Shown in pieces: positions 9,297 to 18,524 of a stretch of 36,476 nucleotides of DNA. The position numbers were made by a program, and so were the translations under genes. The notes under the pieces are model-generated. The model did not search any database and had not been told where the DNA came from. It saw only the letters and a program-made list of their open reading frames with translations. The DNA is taken from the NCBI GenBank assembly GCA_009779495.1, contig WRED01000019.1, forward strand, positions 1-36,476, in the 5' to 3' direction. Origin of the DNA: Oscillospiraceae bacterium (lineage in GTDB: Bacteria; Bacillota; Clostridia; Oscillospirales; Acutalibacteraceae). Position 1 is the stretch's first letter; each line of letters begins with the position of its first letter.

Positions 9297-10736
9297 ATGA
9301 GACTGTCCGCTCTTTTGAAAAAGGCAGCGGTGACATCGGCTAATGTACCGCTGGATACAGAGGTCACGGCGCTGACTGACGATTCCAGAAAGGTGTCGCC
9401 GGGGTGCGTGTTCGTGTGCGTGAAAGGCAGGAGCTTTGACGGGCACGGCGCGGTTCCTGACGCCCTGAAAGCCGGAGCCGCCGCCATCGTCACGGAAAGG
9501 GACTTGGGACTCCCCCAGCAGGTAATCGTTGACGACACAAGGACGGCTTACGCGCTGATGTGCTCCGCCTTTTTCGGCGATCCCTGCGAATCCCTGAAAA
9601 TTATCGGAGTAACCGGTACCAACGGCAAGACAACAACCTGCTTCCTCATGCGCGACATGCTCGCGGCCTACGGTAAAAAGACCGGCCTTATAGGATCGGT
9701 CTATAACATGATAGGGAACGAGGAACTGTCCGCCGAGTTTACGACGCCCGGCCCGTATGAGCTGCACAGCCTGTTCCGGCAAATGGCTGATGCGGGCTGC
9801 GAATATTGCGTGATGGAGGCGTCGTCACAGGCGCTTGAGCAGCGCAGGGTCCACGGCGTGCGCTTTGAGGCGGCGATTTTCACGAACCTGACGCGCGATC
9901 ACCTTGACTATCACGGGACGTTTGAGAACTATCTCGCGGCCAAGCGCATCCTTTTTGAAAATACGGATCTGGCTGTGATAAACCTTGACGACGGCCACGC
10001 AGCCGAAATCATCGGCGGCTTATCGTGCCCCGCCGTGACCTTTTCCATGAATCGCGACGAAGCCGACTACACCGCCAAAAACATACAGATCAAAAGCACG
10101 GGGACGGAGTATGAGCTTGTGGGCGAGGGCGTCATAGCCCGTGTAAAATGCAGGACTCCGGGGCGGTTCACGGTATACAACTCCATGGGCGCCATCGTGT
10201 GCCTGACAAGGCTGGGTATCCCGTTCGCGGAAGCCGTCGCGCTTGTGTCCGAGTCGGGCGGCTGCGTTCCGGGGCGCGCGGAAATCGTGCCCGCTTCCGC
10301 GGACTACACCGTCATCATAGACCACGCCCACACGCCTGACGGACTCAAAAACATCCTGGAAGCCTTGCGGGAGATCACCGCCGGCAGGGTTATCACGGTT
10401 TTCGGCTGCGGGGGCGACAGGGATAAGACAAAGCGTCCCCTGATGGGCGGGATGGCCGTGCAGCTTTCCGACGCCGTGATCGTCACGTCGGACAATCCGC
10501 GGACGGAGGACCCGGAGCGTATCATAGACGAGATCATGGCGGGCATAGATAAGCCGAGGATCCCGGTATGCCGGGTAACCGACCGCAGGGAAGCGATAAA
10601 AAAAGCGCTCAAAAAGGCCAAGGCCGGGGACATTGTCCTTTTGGCGGGCAAGGGGCAGGAGACGTATCAGATCATCGGGACGGAAAAGCTGGAGATGGAT
10701 GAACGCAAAATCGTTTCGGAAATTTTGAACGGCTAA
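9297..10736 (+). CDS. murE: UDP-MurNAc-L-Ala-D-Glu:meso-diaminopimelate ligase MurE
   Basis: 479 residues. The ATP-binding loop GVTGTNGKTT is at residues 104-113 and the DHLDYHG motif follows. The substrate motif D399-N-P-R402 is the one seen in ligases that add meso-diaminopimelate rather than lysine, so the peptidoglycan is predicted to be of the DAP type. I prefer ATG 9297 (MRLSALL, as in relatives); the ATG at 9285 directly abuts its AGAAAGGG site with no spacer. The gene begins shortly after the ftsI stop and ends 15 nt before murF. It acts in the cytoplasm on the third amino acid of the stem peptide. Confidence 0.96.
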   Translation: MRLSALLKKAAVTSANVPLDTEVTALTDDSRKVSPGCVFVCVKGRSFDGHGAVPDALKAGAAAIVTERDLGLPQQVIVDDTRTAYALMCSAFFGDPCESLKIIGVTGTNGKTTTCFLMRDMLAAYGKKTGLIGSVYNMIGNEELSAEFTTPGPYELHSLFRQMADAGCEYCVMEASSQALEQRRVHGVRFEAAIFTNLTRDHLDYHGTFENYLAAKRILFENTDLAVINLDDGHAAEIIGGLSCPAVTFSMNRDEADYTAKNIQIKSTGTEYELVGEGVIARVKCRTPGRFTVYNSMGAIVCLTRLGIPFAEAVALVSESGGCVPGRAEIVPASADYTVIIDHAHTPDGLKNILEALREITAGRVITVFGCGGDRDKTKRPLMGGMAVQLSDAVIVTSDNPRTEDPERIIDEIMAGIDKPRIPVCRVTDRREAIKKALKKAKAGDIVLLAGKGQETYQIIGTEKLEMDERKIVSEILNG

Positions 10737-10751
10737 CCGGGAGTGATTTAG

Positions 10752-12104
10752 TTGAAGAGTCTTGCCATCAGTGAGATCGCGGCGGCCGTGTCCGGGAAAG
10801 CGGGTTTCGGCGGCCAGGTCACGGATATCTGTACGGACACGCGGACGCTTACGAAAGACTGTCTGTTCGTGTGCGTCGAGGGTGAAAATTTTGACGGGCA
10901 CAGCTTCGCGGAAACGGCGCTGGAAAAGGGCGCTCGCGCTGTGCTGTGCCACAAGGATACGGGCTGTGAAAATCAAATACTCGTGGAGGATACCAGAACG
11001 GCGCTGCTCACGCTTGCGGGCTACTACCGGCGGCTGTTCCCGATTCCCGTGGCGGGCGTGACGGGAAGCGTCGGAAAAACCACCATCAAGGAGATGACCC
11101 ACGCCGTCTTTTCCGCCAAGTTCAAAACCTTAAAGACGCGGGGCAACCTGAACAACGAGATCGGACTGCCTCTCACGCTTTTTCAGATGGATACGGACAC
11201 GGAGGCCGCCGTCATAGAGATGGGGATGAGCGCCCTGGGCGAGATATCGCGGCTGTCAAAGGCCGCCGCGCCCACGATGGGCATTATCAGCAATATCGGC
11301 GTTTCGCATCTCGAAAAGCTCGGCTCGCGCGAGAACATCCTGAAAGCGAAGCTGGAGCTGACCGACGGCATGGGCGACGAGGCGCCGCTCATCCTCAACG
11401 GCGACGACAAACGTCTGTACAACGCGAAAATACAGCGGCCCATATACTACTACGGCATCAACAATAAGTTCTGCCGCTTCAAGGCGTATGACATCGAGTC
11501 TGACGAAACGGGGAGCCGCTTTACCCTCGATTTCGGCTGCGGCGAACAGCGAATCAGCCTGCCAGTCATTGGTAAGCACAATATATATAACGCGCTGGCG
11601 GCGTTTTCAGCCGGATTCCTTATCTCGGTCGAGCCAGAAGCGGCGGCCGCCGCGCTCCGCGCATATGAGCCTGAGGGAATGCGCCAGCGGATCAGGACGA
11701 TGGCAGAGATCACTTTCGTCGAGGACTGCTATAACGCCAGCCCCGATTCCATGAAAGCCGCGCTGTCAGCGCTTAAGGAGCTTCGGGCGAAAAGACGCAT
11801 CGCCGTTTTGGGCGACATGCTGGAGCTTGGGGAAACGTCCCTGGAAGGTCACAGGCAGACAGGGATCTGGGCGGCGCGTTTCGGTGTGGACGCTGTGCTG
11901 ACCATCGGGGAACAGTCGCTGAAAACGGCCGAAGCCGCGCGCGGAAGCGGCGTAAAGACCGTGGAAAGCTTTGACGGCAAGGACGCGCTGGCGAAACGTC
12001 TATTGGAGTTGATGGAGCCGGGCGACGCGGTCCTGTTCAAGGCGAGCAGGGGCATTAAGCTTGAAGAAATTCTGACTGTCATATACAAGGAGCTAAAAGT
12101 TTGA
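10752..12104 (+). CDS. murF: UDP-MurNAc-tripeptide:D-Ala-D-Ala ligase MurF
   Basis: 450 residues, typical length. The P-loop G102-VTGSVGKTT is followed by the Mur ligase central motifs (LNNEIGLPLT, EMGM, SNIG) and a C-terminal domain with YNASPDSM, which is characteristic of MurF. The enzyme adds D-Ala-D-Ala, completing the UDP-MurNAc-pentapeptide. The start is a TTG at 10752 with GGGAG 8 nt upstream. The stop codon (12102-12104) lies inside the left arm of a 13-bp hairpin. Confidence 0.96.
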   Translation: MKSLAISEIAAAVSGKAGFGGQVTDICTDTRTLTKDCLFVCVEGENFDGHSFAETALEKGARAVLCHKDTGCENQILVEDTRTALLTLAGYYRRLFPIPVAGVTGSVGKTTIKEMTHAVFSAKFKTLKTRGNLNNEIGLPLTLFQMDTDTEAAVIEMGMSALGEISRLSKAAAPTMGIISNIGVSHLEKLGSRENILKAKLELTDGMGDEAPLILNGDDKRLYNAKIQRPIYYYGINNKFCRFKAYDIESDETGSRFTLDFGCGEQRISLPVIGKHNIYNALAAFSAGFLISVEPEAAAAALRAYEPEGMRQRIRTMAEITFVEDCYNASPDSMKAALSALKELRAKRRIAVLGDMLELGETSLEGHRQTGIWAARFGVDAVLTIGEQSLKTAEAARGSGVKTVESFDGKDALAKRLLELMEPGDAVLFKASRGIKLEEILTVIYKELKV

Positions 12105-12204
12105 AAAATAAGATTTTTCAAACTTGGGTTTTGTGCTTTTCGGCCATAAGGCGGGCCGAAATTCTGCTGAACAAACTTTGTTTGTTTGCGGAACCCGCAC
12201 AATT
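12097..12204. repeat. Palindromic element across the murF stop codon
   Basis: A perfect 13-bp stem (12097-12109 with 12113-12125, loop AAG) overlaps the murF stop. It is followed by TTCGGCC/GGCCGAA and a GGGTT/AACCC pair. Stretches TTTGAAAAAT and GTGCTTTT also occur in the repeat at the right end of the window, so it may be a decayed member of the same family. There is no T-run suited to a terminator for murF. Confidence 0.5.
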
Positions 12205-12228
12205 CCCCAGAAAGGAATGATTATAAAA

Positions 12229-13263
12229 ATGAACTCGTACATCGCGCTTTTAATGGCGGCTGTAGCAGCGTTTTTTGTTACATGGATATTGGGCTATCCG
12301 CTGATTCCGTGGCTGAAAAAGCTGAAGTTCGGGCAGACCATACTCGACATCGGCCCGAAGTGGCATAAGCACAAGCAGGGCATACCGACCATGGGCGGCA
12401 TGATGTTCGCGGCGGGGATCTTGGCGGCAATAGCCGTGACGTTGGCGACGGATAAAGCAATGGGCGGTGAGATCGCCGTCAGCGGCAGCGGGCCGACCGT
12501 GCCGACGGAGCTGAGTTCTAAGCTGTACAGCGGACTGCTGATGGCGGCGGCTTTCGGCATTTTAGGCTTCGCGGACGACTATGTAAAGGTCGTCAAAAAG
12601 CGCAACAAGGGCCTGTCGATCACGCAGAAAAGCATCGGGCAGATTCTGATCATGGGCGCGTATCTTACAAGCCTGTACATGAGCATGGGCCGGAATCCGT
12701 ACACGTACATCCCTTTCGCCGGCAACGTGGAGCTTGGCTGGTTTTTCTGGATATTCGGAGCTGTGGTCATTTACGGCACCGTGAACGCCGTGAACTTTAC
12801 CGACGGCATCGACGGGCTTTGCTCAAGCGTCACTGTGACGGCCGCGTTGGCTTTGGTGGTTATCGCCGTCATGCGCGGGATGTTCGGCGTGGGCGTTTTG
12901 GCCTCTGCGGTCGCGGGGGGCTGCGCGGGCTTTCTGATGTGGAACCGCAATCCCGCCAAGGTGTTCATGGGCGACGTGGGCGCGCTGTTTTTGGGCGGTA
13001 TGGTCGTAGCCGTAGCGTTCGCGCTCAACTGCCCGATAATCATCCTTTTTGTGGGTATCGTATATGTGATAGAGTTTATGTCCGACATCATTCAGATAGG
13101 ATATTTTAAGCTCACCCACGGTAAAAGGGTGTTCAGGATGGCGCCGATACACCACCATTTTGAGATGGGCGGCTGGAAAGAAAAGAAGATCGTCCGAGTG
13201 TTTACGTTCGTTAATTTGATCGGCTGCGCGGCGGGAATCATGGCCGTTTATTTGAGCAAATGA
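12229..13263 (+). CDS. mraY: Phospho-N-acetylmuramoyl-pentapeptide-transferase MraY
   Basis: 344 residues, rich in hydrophobic segments, as expected for a ten-helix membrane enzyme. Catalytic aspartates appear as FA-D116-D117-Y and in NAVNFTDGIDGL (D192), and the C-terminal HHHFEM motif is present. MraY transfers phospho-MurNAc-pentapeptide to undecaprenyl phosphate, giving lipid I. I chose ATG 12229; the in-frame ATG at 12217 abuts AAAGGA directly, and longer upstream starts run through the repeat element. In many bacteria murD follows mraY; here ftsW does. Confidence 0.96.
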   Translation: MNSYIALLMAAVAAFFVTWILGYPLIPWLKKLKFGQTILDIGPKWHKHKQGIPTMGGMMFAAGILAAIAVTLATDKAMGGEIAVSGSGPTVPTELSSKLYSGLLMAAAFGILGFADDYVKVVKKRNKGLSITQKSIGQILIMGAYLTSLYMSMGRNPYTYIPFAGNVELGWFFWIFGAVVIYGTVNAVNFTDGIDGLCSSVTVTAALALVVIAVMRGMFGVGVLASAVAGGCAGFLMWNRNPAKVFMGDVGALFLGGMVVAVAFALNCPIIILFVGIVYVIEFMSDIIQIGYFKLTHGKRVFRMAPIHHHFEMGGWKEKKIVRVFTFVNLIGCAAGIMAVYLSK

Positions 13264-13278
13264 TCAGCATAGAATATA

Positions 13279-13304
13279 AAAGCGTACGTAAAAGCGTACG
13301 CTTT
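13279..13304 (+). repeat. Perfect hairpin between mraY and ftsW
   Basis: AAAGCGTACG (13279-13288) and CGTACGCTTT (13295-13304) form a perfect 10-bp stem with a 6-nt loop. G6 follows rather than a T-run, so it is not a terminator. It sits directly before the ftsW ribosome binding site and might affect transcript stability or ftsW translation. Confidence 0.5.
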
Positions 13305-13315
13305 GGGGGGTTCTT

Positions 13316-14554
13316 ATGGAATCAAAGGTGATCTCAACCAAAAGCGGTCTGTTCAAAAACCATGTGGCCCGGGGCGGACTGGACACCGTCTTTTTGGGGC
13401 TTGTCGTCGTACTGGTCACCATAGGCATCATCATGATGTTTTCAGCCAGCTACGTCAACGCGAGCTTTAATGTAGTCGTAAAAGACAGAAACGGAGAAGC
13501 CGTCATTGAAAACGGGCGGGTAAAAACAAATCCGTATTTTTATTTTGAAAAGCAGGCGGGCTTTGCCGTGCTTGGCTTCGTCGCGCTGTACCTAATCTCC
13601 CGCGTCAAATATACGTTTTTGAAAAAGAAGTGGGTCGCTTATTTTGTGTTGGGCGTGTCGTTTTTGCTGCTTATCCTGGTTCTTGTAAATCCGGCCAAAA
13701 TAGCGGGCAAGGAGGAATTCAAGCGGTGGCTGACGCTTCCCGTCATCGGGCAGTTCCAGCCATCGGAGGTGGCAAAGCTGGGGCTGATCATGTTTTGCGC
13801 CTATCATATGGAAAAAAATCAAAAAAAGATTGACACGGACTGGCGAATGATGTTACCATACTTGGGTATCATCGGTGCGATGTGCGTTTTAGTATACAAG
13901 GAAAACCATCTGTCCGGCACGATTTTGATGTTCGCCATCGGCATCGTCATGATGTTTTTGGGCGGCGTCAAATCCTGGCTGTTTATCGGGGGAGCCGCGC
14001 TCGTGGCCGTTTTTGTCGTGATTACGATAATCGCGCCTGACAGGGTCATCAAGCTGCTGGAGAGCTACGCGGGGGACAGAATCACCGCGTGGATCAACAA
14101 GGAGGACTTCGCGACGACCTTGCGATGGCAGACGAACCAGTCGCTGTACGCCATCGGGTCAGGCGGGCTGTTCGGGCTGGGCATAGGCAACTCAAAGCAA
14201 AAGCATCTTTATATGCCTGAGCCGCACAATGATTTTGTTTTCGCCATCGTGTGCGAGGAGATCGGCTTCATCGGCGCGACGGTCATCCTGATTCTGTTCG
14301 CGCTGCTCATCTGGCGCGGCTTTGTCATCGCGATGCGGGCGAGCGACAGATTCAGCGCACTGCTTGTCATGGGCATCATCATTCAGGTGGGACTCCAGGT
14401 CATACTCAACATCGCCGTCGTGACGGACACCATACCCAACACGGGAATCAGCCTGCCGTTTTTCAGCTACGGCGGCACGTCTCTCGTCATGCTGCTGGCG
14501 GAGATGGGGATTGTGCTGTCCGTTTCGCGTTACTCGAAGATCACAAAAAAATAG
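13316..14554 (+). CDS. ftsW: Septal peptidoglycan glycosyltransferase FtsW (SEDS family)
   Basis: 412 residues with about ten hydrophobic segments. The SEDS signature FFSYGGTS is near residues 382-389 and PEPHNDFVFAIVCEE, another family hallmark, is near residue 300. FtsW polymerises lipid II at the septum and pairs with FtsI encoded upstream. A relative, SpoVE, does the same in spore formation; the dcw position favours FtsW. The ATG at 13316 has GGGGGG about 5 nt upstream. The soluble loop after the first membrane segment is somewhat long. Confidence 0.93.
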   Translation: MESKVISTKSGLFKNHVARGGLDTVFLGLVVVLVTIGIIMMFSASYVNASFNVVVKDRNGEAVIENGRVKTNPYFYFEKQAGFAVLGFVALYLISRVKYTFLKKKWVAYFVLGVSFLLLILVLVNPAKIAGKEEFKRWLTLPVIGQFQPSEVAKLGLIMFCAYHMEKNQKKIDTDWRMMLPYLGIIGAMCVLVYKENHLSGTILMFAIGIVMMFLGGVKSWLFIGGAALVAVFVVITIIAPDRVIKLLESYAGDRITAWINKEDFATTLRWQTNQSLYAIGSGGLFGLGIGNSKQKHLYMPEPHNDFVFAIVCEEIGFIGATVILILFALLIWRGFVIAMRASDRFSALLVMGIIIQVGLQVILNIAVVTDTIPNTGISLPFFSYGGTSLVMLLAEMGIVLSVSRYSKITKK

Positions 14555-14572
14555 AAATACGGGTGATAATAT

Positions 14573-15709
14573 TTGCTGAGCGATAAAAAAATCCTGTTCG
14601 CGGCCGGGGGAACCGGCGGGCACATCAACCCGGCGCTGGCCGTCGCGGGACTGATCAGGGAAAAATACCCCGGCGCGAAGATTCTGTTCGTCGGGACAAA
14701 AGAGAAAATTGAATCACGCTTAGTGCCAGCCGCCGGATTCGATTTCAAAACGATCGACATCAGCGGCTTTCAGCGTTCTTTCACCCCGGAAAACATAAAG
14801 CGCAACCTGCTAACCGTGAGCCGTTTGCTCAGGTCGTCCGCGCAGGCAAAGGAGCTTCTTTTGGAATTCCGGCCCGATGTCGTCGTTGGCTTCGGCGGCT
14901 ATGTCAGCGGGCCTGTGCTGCGCATGGCGGCAAAAATGTCGATCCTCACCGCTATCCATGAGCAAAACGCCTATCCCGGCGTGACGAACAAGGCTTTGGC
15001 TAACAGGGTTGACCGCGTCATGCTCACCGCGGTGGAGGCGGAGAAATACCTGAAACCCAAGAATCCCTGCGTGTACACCGGCTTGCCGGTGCGCGGCGAG
15101 ATCGTGTCGGCTGACCGTACGTTATCGCGCTTTGAGCTGGGGCTTGACGACCGCCCGCTGATCCTTTCCATGGGCGGCAGCTTGGGCGCGCAGGCCATAA
15201 ATGAGAACATTGTCGAGCTTATCGCCCGAAAGCACAGGGATAGCGACTGCTATTTTCACCACGCCACGGGACAGTACGGCAAGTGGGTGCCGGACAGTCT
15301 CCAGAAAAAGGGGGTTGACCTGGCGCGTGAAAAGCATATAATAATAAGAGAGTACATAGACGATATGTACCGTCTCCTGTCCGCCGCCGATCTGGTGATC
15401 TGCCGCAGCGGCGCGTCTACGTTGAGCGAGCTTCAGGCCGCCGGAAAAGCGTCCATTTTGATTCCGTCGCCCAACGTGGCGGAAAACCACCAGTACCACA
15501 ACGCCATGGCGATGGCGGAACAGGGCGCGGCCATCCTGATCGAGGAAAAGGATCTGACGCCTGAAAAGCTGATCGCCGAGGTGAACGCGCTGATCAGTGA
15601 CCCGGGGCGCAGACAACGGATGGAAGAAAACGCGAAAAAGATGGCGGCGCCTGACTCCGCCGAACGTATCTGTAAAGTTATTGAAGATCTTTGCCTTACC
15701 GCTCCCTAA
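14573..15709 (+). CDS. murG: Lipid II synthase MurG (GlcNAc transferase)
   Basis: 378 residues. The N-terminal glycine loop GGTGGH (residues 12-17), GFGGYVSGP, HEQNAYPG and the donor-site motif CRSGASTLSE are all as in MurG. It adds GlcNAc to lipid I on the inner face of the membrane, making lipid II for FtsW. The start is a TTG at 14573 with GGGTGAT upstream. The stop TAA lies at the beginning of a degenerate CCTAATTC-type repeat. Confidence 0.96.
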   Translation: MLSDKKILFAAGGTGGHINPALAVAGLIREKYPGAKILFVGTKEKIESRLVPAAGFDFKTIDISGFQRSFTPENIKRNLLTVSRLLRSSAQAKELLLEFRPDVVVGFGGYVSGPVLRMAAKMSILTAIHEQNAYPGVTNKALANRVDRVMLTAVEAEKYLKPKNPCVYTGLPVRGEIVSADRTLSRFELGLDDRPLILSMGGSLGAQAINENIVELIARKHRDSDCYFHHATGQYGKWVPDSLQKKGVDLAREKHIIIREYIDDMYRLLSAADLVICRSGASTLSELQAAGKASILIPSPNVAENHQYHNAMAMAEQGAAILIEEKDLTPEKLIAEVNALISDPGRRQRMEENAKKMAAPDSAERICKVIEDLCLTAP

Positions 15710-15732
15710 CGCCTCATTCCTAATTCCTGACA
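15705..15732. repeat. Degenerate heptamer repeat at the murG stop
   Basis: The stretch reads CCCTAACGCCTCATTCCTAA and then TTCCTGAC, a run of imperfect 7-nt units related to CCTAATT. It starts on the murG stop codon. Similar runs occur at 20018-20050 and 35719-35757. Confidence 0.55.
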
Positions 15733-15815
15733 ACTTTTAATAACACAAACCCGCCCATCGACATAGTATAGACCGTGAAGCTATTTCTGTTTGTGCGATG
15801 AAAGGTTGTGCGGGG

Positions 15816-17078
15816 ATGGATAAGTTCGTGATCGAGGGCTTGAGGCGCCTTGAGGGAGAAGTGAAAATCCAGGGCGCGAAGAACAGCGCTCTGCCTATTT
15901 TAGCGGCGGCGGCCGCCACGGGCAAGACCTGCATCATCCACAATTGCCCGCGCCTGAGCGACATTGAGGCGGCTATGGAAATCCTGCGCTATATCGGCTG
16001 CTCCGTGGACCGGGCGGGCGAAACCGTCATCGTAAGCTCCGCCGATATCAGCAGGTTCGATATCCCGGAGGGGCTGATGCGGGAGATGCGGTCGTCCATC
16101 GCGTTTTTGGGGCCGCTCATAGCACGGTTCGGCAAAGCGGTTTTGTCATCCCCGGGCGGCTGCGAGATCGGCATGCGTCCCATAGACCTGCATATATCGT
16201 CCTTTGAGACGCTCGGCGCGGAGATAGAAAACGTCAGCGGCCGTCTCTCCTGCTCCTGCCAAAACGGACTGCACGGCGCGAAAATCATGCTGTCTTTCCC
16301 GTCCGTCGGCGCGACGGAGAACATCATGGTCGCGGCGGCTTCGGCAAAAGGGACGACGACCATCATCAACGCGGCGCGCGAGCCTGAAATCGTCGATCTG
16401 GCTGACTTCTTAATCGGATGCGGCGCGAAGATACACGGTGCGGGCGAGGGCACTGTCGTCATCGAGGGAGAAACAGCCTACCATTCCTATGAGCATACCG
16501 TCATTCCCGACAGGATCGTGGCGTCAACATACATGGCGGCGGCAGCCGTTACAAGGGGCCATGTGCTGCTCAAAAACGTGAACGCGGATCACATAAGTCC
16601 CGTCATGTCCGCATTCAAAGACGCGGGCTGCTGTGTCCGCGCGGGCAGGGACACGTTGGAAGTCACCGCGCCGGACCGTCTGCAAAGAATCGGGACGGTG
16701 CGCACCATGCCGTATCCCGGATTCCCCACAGACTCACAGGCGATCGTTATGGTCATGGCGGCGCTGGCGCGGGGGACGAGCGTTATCGTGGAAAACATCT
16801 TTGAAAACAGGTACAAGTACGCGGGCGAGCTTATCCGCATGGGCGCGCGTATAAAGGTTGAGAACCGCGTGGCCATCGTGGAGGGCGTTCCGAAGCTCAT
16901 CGGTGCGCAGACGACCGCAGCGGACTTGCGGGGAGGAACCGCGCTTGTGCTTGCGGGACTCGCCGCCGAGGGCAGGACGACGGTGCGCGGCATACAGCAC
17001 ATAGACCGGGGATGCCAGCGGCTGGAGGACTGTTTGACGTCGATGGGCGCTTATATAAAAAGAGAAAAAGACTTGTAG
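15816..17078 (+). CDS. murA: UDP-N-acetylglucosamine 1-carboxyvinyltransferase MurA
   Basis: 420 residues. K22-N23 in the N-terminal loop and the catalytic cysteine C116 in PGGCEIGMRP are present, equivalent to K22 and C115 of the E. coli enzyme. A cysteine at this position is what fosfomycin alkylates. MurA makes the first committed precursor of peptidoglycan. I chose ATG 15816 (MDKFVIEG) with AAAGG 10 nt upstream; the ATG at 15798 lacks a good site. Its location between murG and ftsQ is common in Clostridia. Confidence 0.96.
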   Translation: MDKFVIEGLRRLEGEVKIQGAKNSALPILAAAAATGKTCIIHNCPRLSDIEAAMEILRYIGCSVDRAGETVIVSSADISRFDIPEGLMREMRSSIAFLGPLIARFGKAVLSSPGGCEIGMRPIDLHISSFETLGAEIENVSGRLSCSCQNGLHGAKIMLSFPSVGATENIMVAAASAKGTTTIINAAREPEIVDLADFLIGCGAKIHGAGEGTVVIEGETAYHSYEHTVIPDRIVASTYMAAAAVTRGHVLLKNVNADHISPVMSAFKDAGCCVRAGRDTLEVTAPDRLQRIGTVRTMPYPGFPTDSQAIVMVMAALARGTSVIVENIFENRYKYAGELIRMGARIKVENRVAIVEGVPKLIGAQTTAADLRGGTALVLAGLAAEGRTTVRGIQHIDRGCQRLEDCLTSMGAYIKREKDL

Positions 17079-17139
17079 GGGACACACATCCGGATATCCC
17101 CTGCCATGAGATGAGGATTGCAGAAAGGAGGAGCCGGAC

Positions 17140-18375
17140 ATGCCCGTTCAAAACGGACGCGGACAAGCATACAAAAAGAAGATGCCGCTGAAGCAGAAAG
17201 CGGCGCGGGTGTTGCTGAAACTGCTTGGCCAGACGCCTCCGCAACCGCAGAGGAAACCCGTGAACCGCCATGCGGCTCCACCTGAAACGCGACCGGGAGA
17301 TTCTCGCCGCGAAGCGCAAAGAGAGGCTCCGAAGCGGCAGGATTCCCTGCCGCGGCAGAATGCTCCACGGCAGCAGAATGTTCCGCAGCGGCAAAACGCC
17401 TCGCCCCATTCCCGCCATGAGCAGCCCGCACACGGCGGTCCTCCCTCACAGAGAAGCAGCGCCTCGTCAGCTTTGCCTCCAAGAAAGCAATCACAGCCGC
17501 CCCGGGGAACGCGCGCTGCTCCTCCCGGAAGAAATCCTCACGCCCCGGCGGTTTTGCGGCAAAAACGCGGAAACGCTACCATGGCCGCACGGGCGAAAAA
17601 GCGGCGCAAGCGGCGTATGGCCATTCAGGTCACGCTGGCGGCGGTTTTGTTCTGCGGGCTGATGACCGTGCTGTCACTGACGGTTATGTTCAGGATAAGC
17701 AACATCGTCGTGACGCAGTCTGACAGCGTCAGTTACACAAAAGATCAGATCGCCAACGCCAGCGGTATAGAGATGGGCGAGGTGAATCTGTTCAGGTGTA
17801 ATCCCGAGGCCGTCGCGAGACGTCTTGAGGAGAACCTGCCGTATATCGGGGAGGCCGCCGTCAAGCGCAAATTCCCCTCGACGCTTGAGATCATCGTTTC
17901 GCCGACGGCCGCCGCCGCCGCGCTGGACTATTCCACAGGCTATCTGCTCATCGACCGCGACGGGAAGATGCTTGAGCTGATTGAGCGGATGCCCGTATCG
18001 GTCATGGTGCTGAAATGCCCGACCAACTTCGAGATGAAAACCGGCGGCTACATCGAATTTGACGACTCGCAGAACAAAGGCATCGATATGCTGGAGATAT
18101 ACAAGAAGATCGTGAACGCGGTGGAGAGCACGGGCCTTCAGGATATCACATTGGCCGATATCCGTGAGCCGCGCGGCATTAAGCTGATGTACCAGAACAG
18201 GCTGTCGCTGTATATCGGCTCCGACCTGCACATCGAGCAGAAGCTGCAAACGGCCGTCAAGACGCTTGAGGAAGAGGACGACGGCTCCCGATCAAAGACG
18301 GGCACGATAGATTTGTCCAAGCTCGGCGTGGCTTATGTCAGCGATGGCGTCCCGGAGACGACAGATGTTACATAG
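17140..18375 (+). CDS. ftsQ: Cell division protein FtsQ/DivIB with long disordered N-terminus
   Basis: 411 residues. The first 155 or so are Gln-, Pro- and Arg-rich and predicted to be disordered and cytoplasmic. One membrane segment (about 160-184) is followed by a POTRA-like region containing SNIVVTQSDSVSYTKDQIAN and an FtsQ/DivIB beta domain. The protein joins FtsL and DivIC in the divisome. The N-terminal extension is longer than in most relatives. AAAGGAGGAG lies just upstream of the ATG. Confidence 0.9.
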   Translation: MPVQNGRGQAYKKKMPLKQKAARVLLKLLGQTPPQPQRKPVNRHAAPPETRPGDSRREAQREAPKRQDSLPRQNAPRQQNVPQRQNASPHSRHEQPAHGGPPSQRSSASSALPPRKQSQPPRGTRAAPPGRNPHAPAVLRQKRGNATMAARAKKRRKRRMAIQVTLAAVLFCGLMTVLSLTVMFRISNIVVTQSDSVSYTKDQIANASGIEMGEVNLFRCNPEAVARRLEENLPYIGEAAVKRKFPSTLEIIVSPTAAAAALDYSTGYLLIDRDGKMLELIERMPVSVMVLKCPTNFEMKTGGYIEFDDSQNKGIDMLEIYKKIVNAVESTGLQDITLADIREPRGIKLMYQNRLSLYIGSDLHIEQKLQTAVKTLEEEDDGSRSKTGTIDLSKLGVAYVSDGVPETTDVT

Positions 18376-18435
18376 GTGACATCTTGTTACTTAACGGCCA
18401 AATAAGAACAATTTGTGAAAATTTAAAGTTTTTTC

Positions 18436-18464
18436 TTGTATTTTTCTTAAAAATATGTTATCCT
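18436..18464 (+). promoter_or_regulatory. Probable ftsZ promoter
   Basis: The AT-rich gap before ftsZ holds TTGTAT (18436-18441) and TATCCT (18459-18464), 17 bp apart, with an extended -10 TG at 18456-18457. It would give ftsZ its own transcription in addition to read-through from the dcw cluster. Confidence 0.55.
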
Positions 18465-18524
18465 GATTAACAATGTGTTATTGTAACCTGATCGTATACG
18501 CTTAGTAAAGGGTGGATTGCAATC

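Noticed and set aside
10020-11102. 360-codon open frame on the minus strand across murE and murF
   Set aside because: It lies antisense to two clear Mur ligases, has an Arg/His-rich composition typical of antisense translation of GC-rich genes, and shows no recognisable motif.
18364-18385. Quasi-palindrome around the ftsQ stop (AGATGT facing ACATCT)
   Set aside because: Only six pairs are continuous and there is no T-run; too weak to call a terminator or operator.
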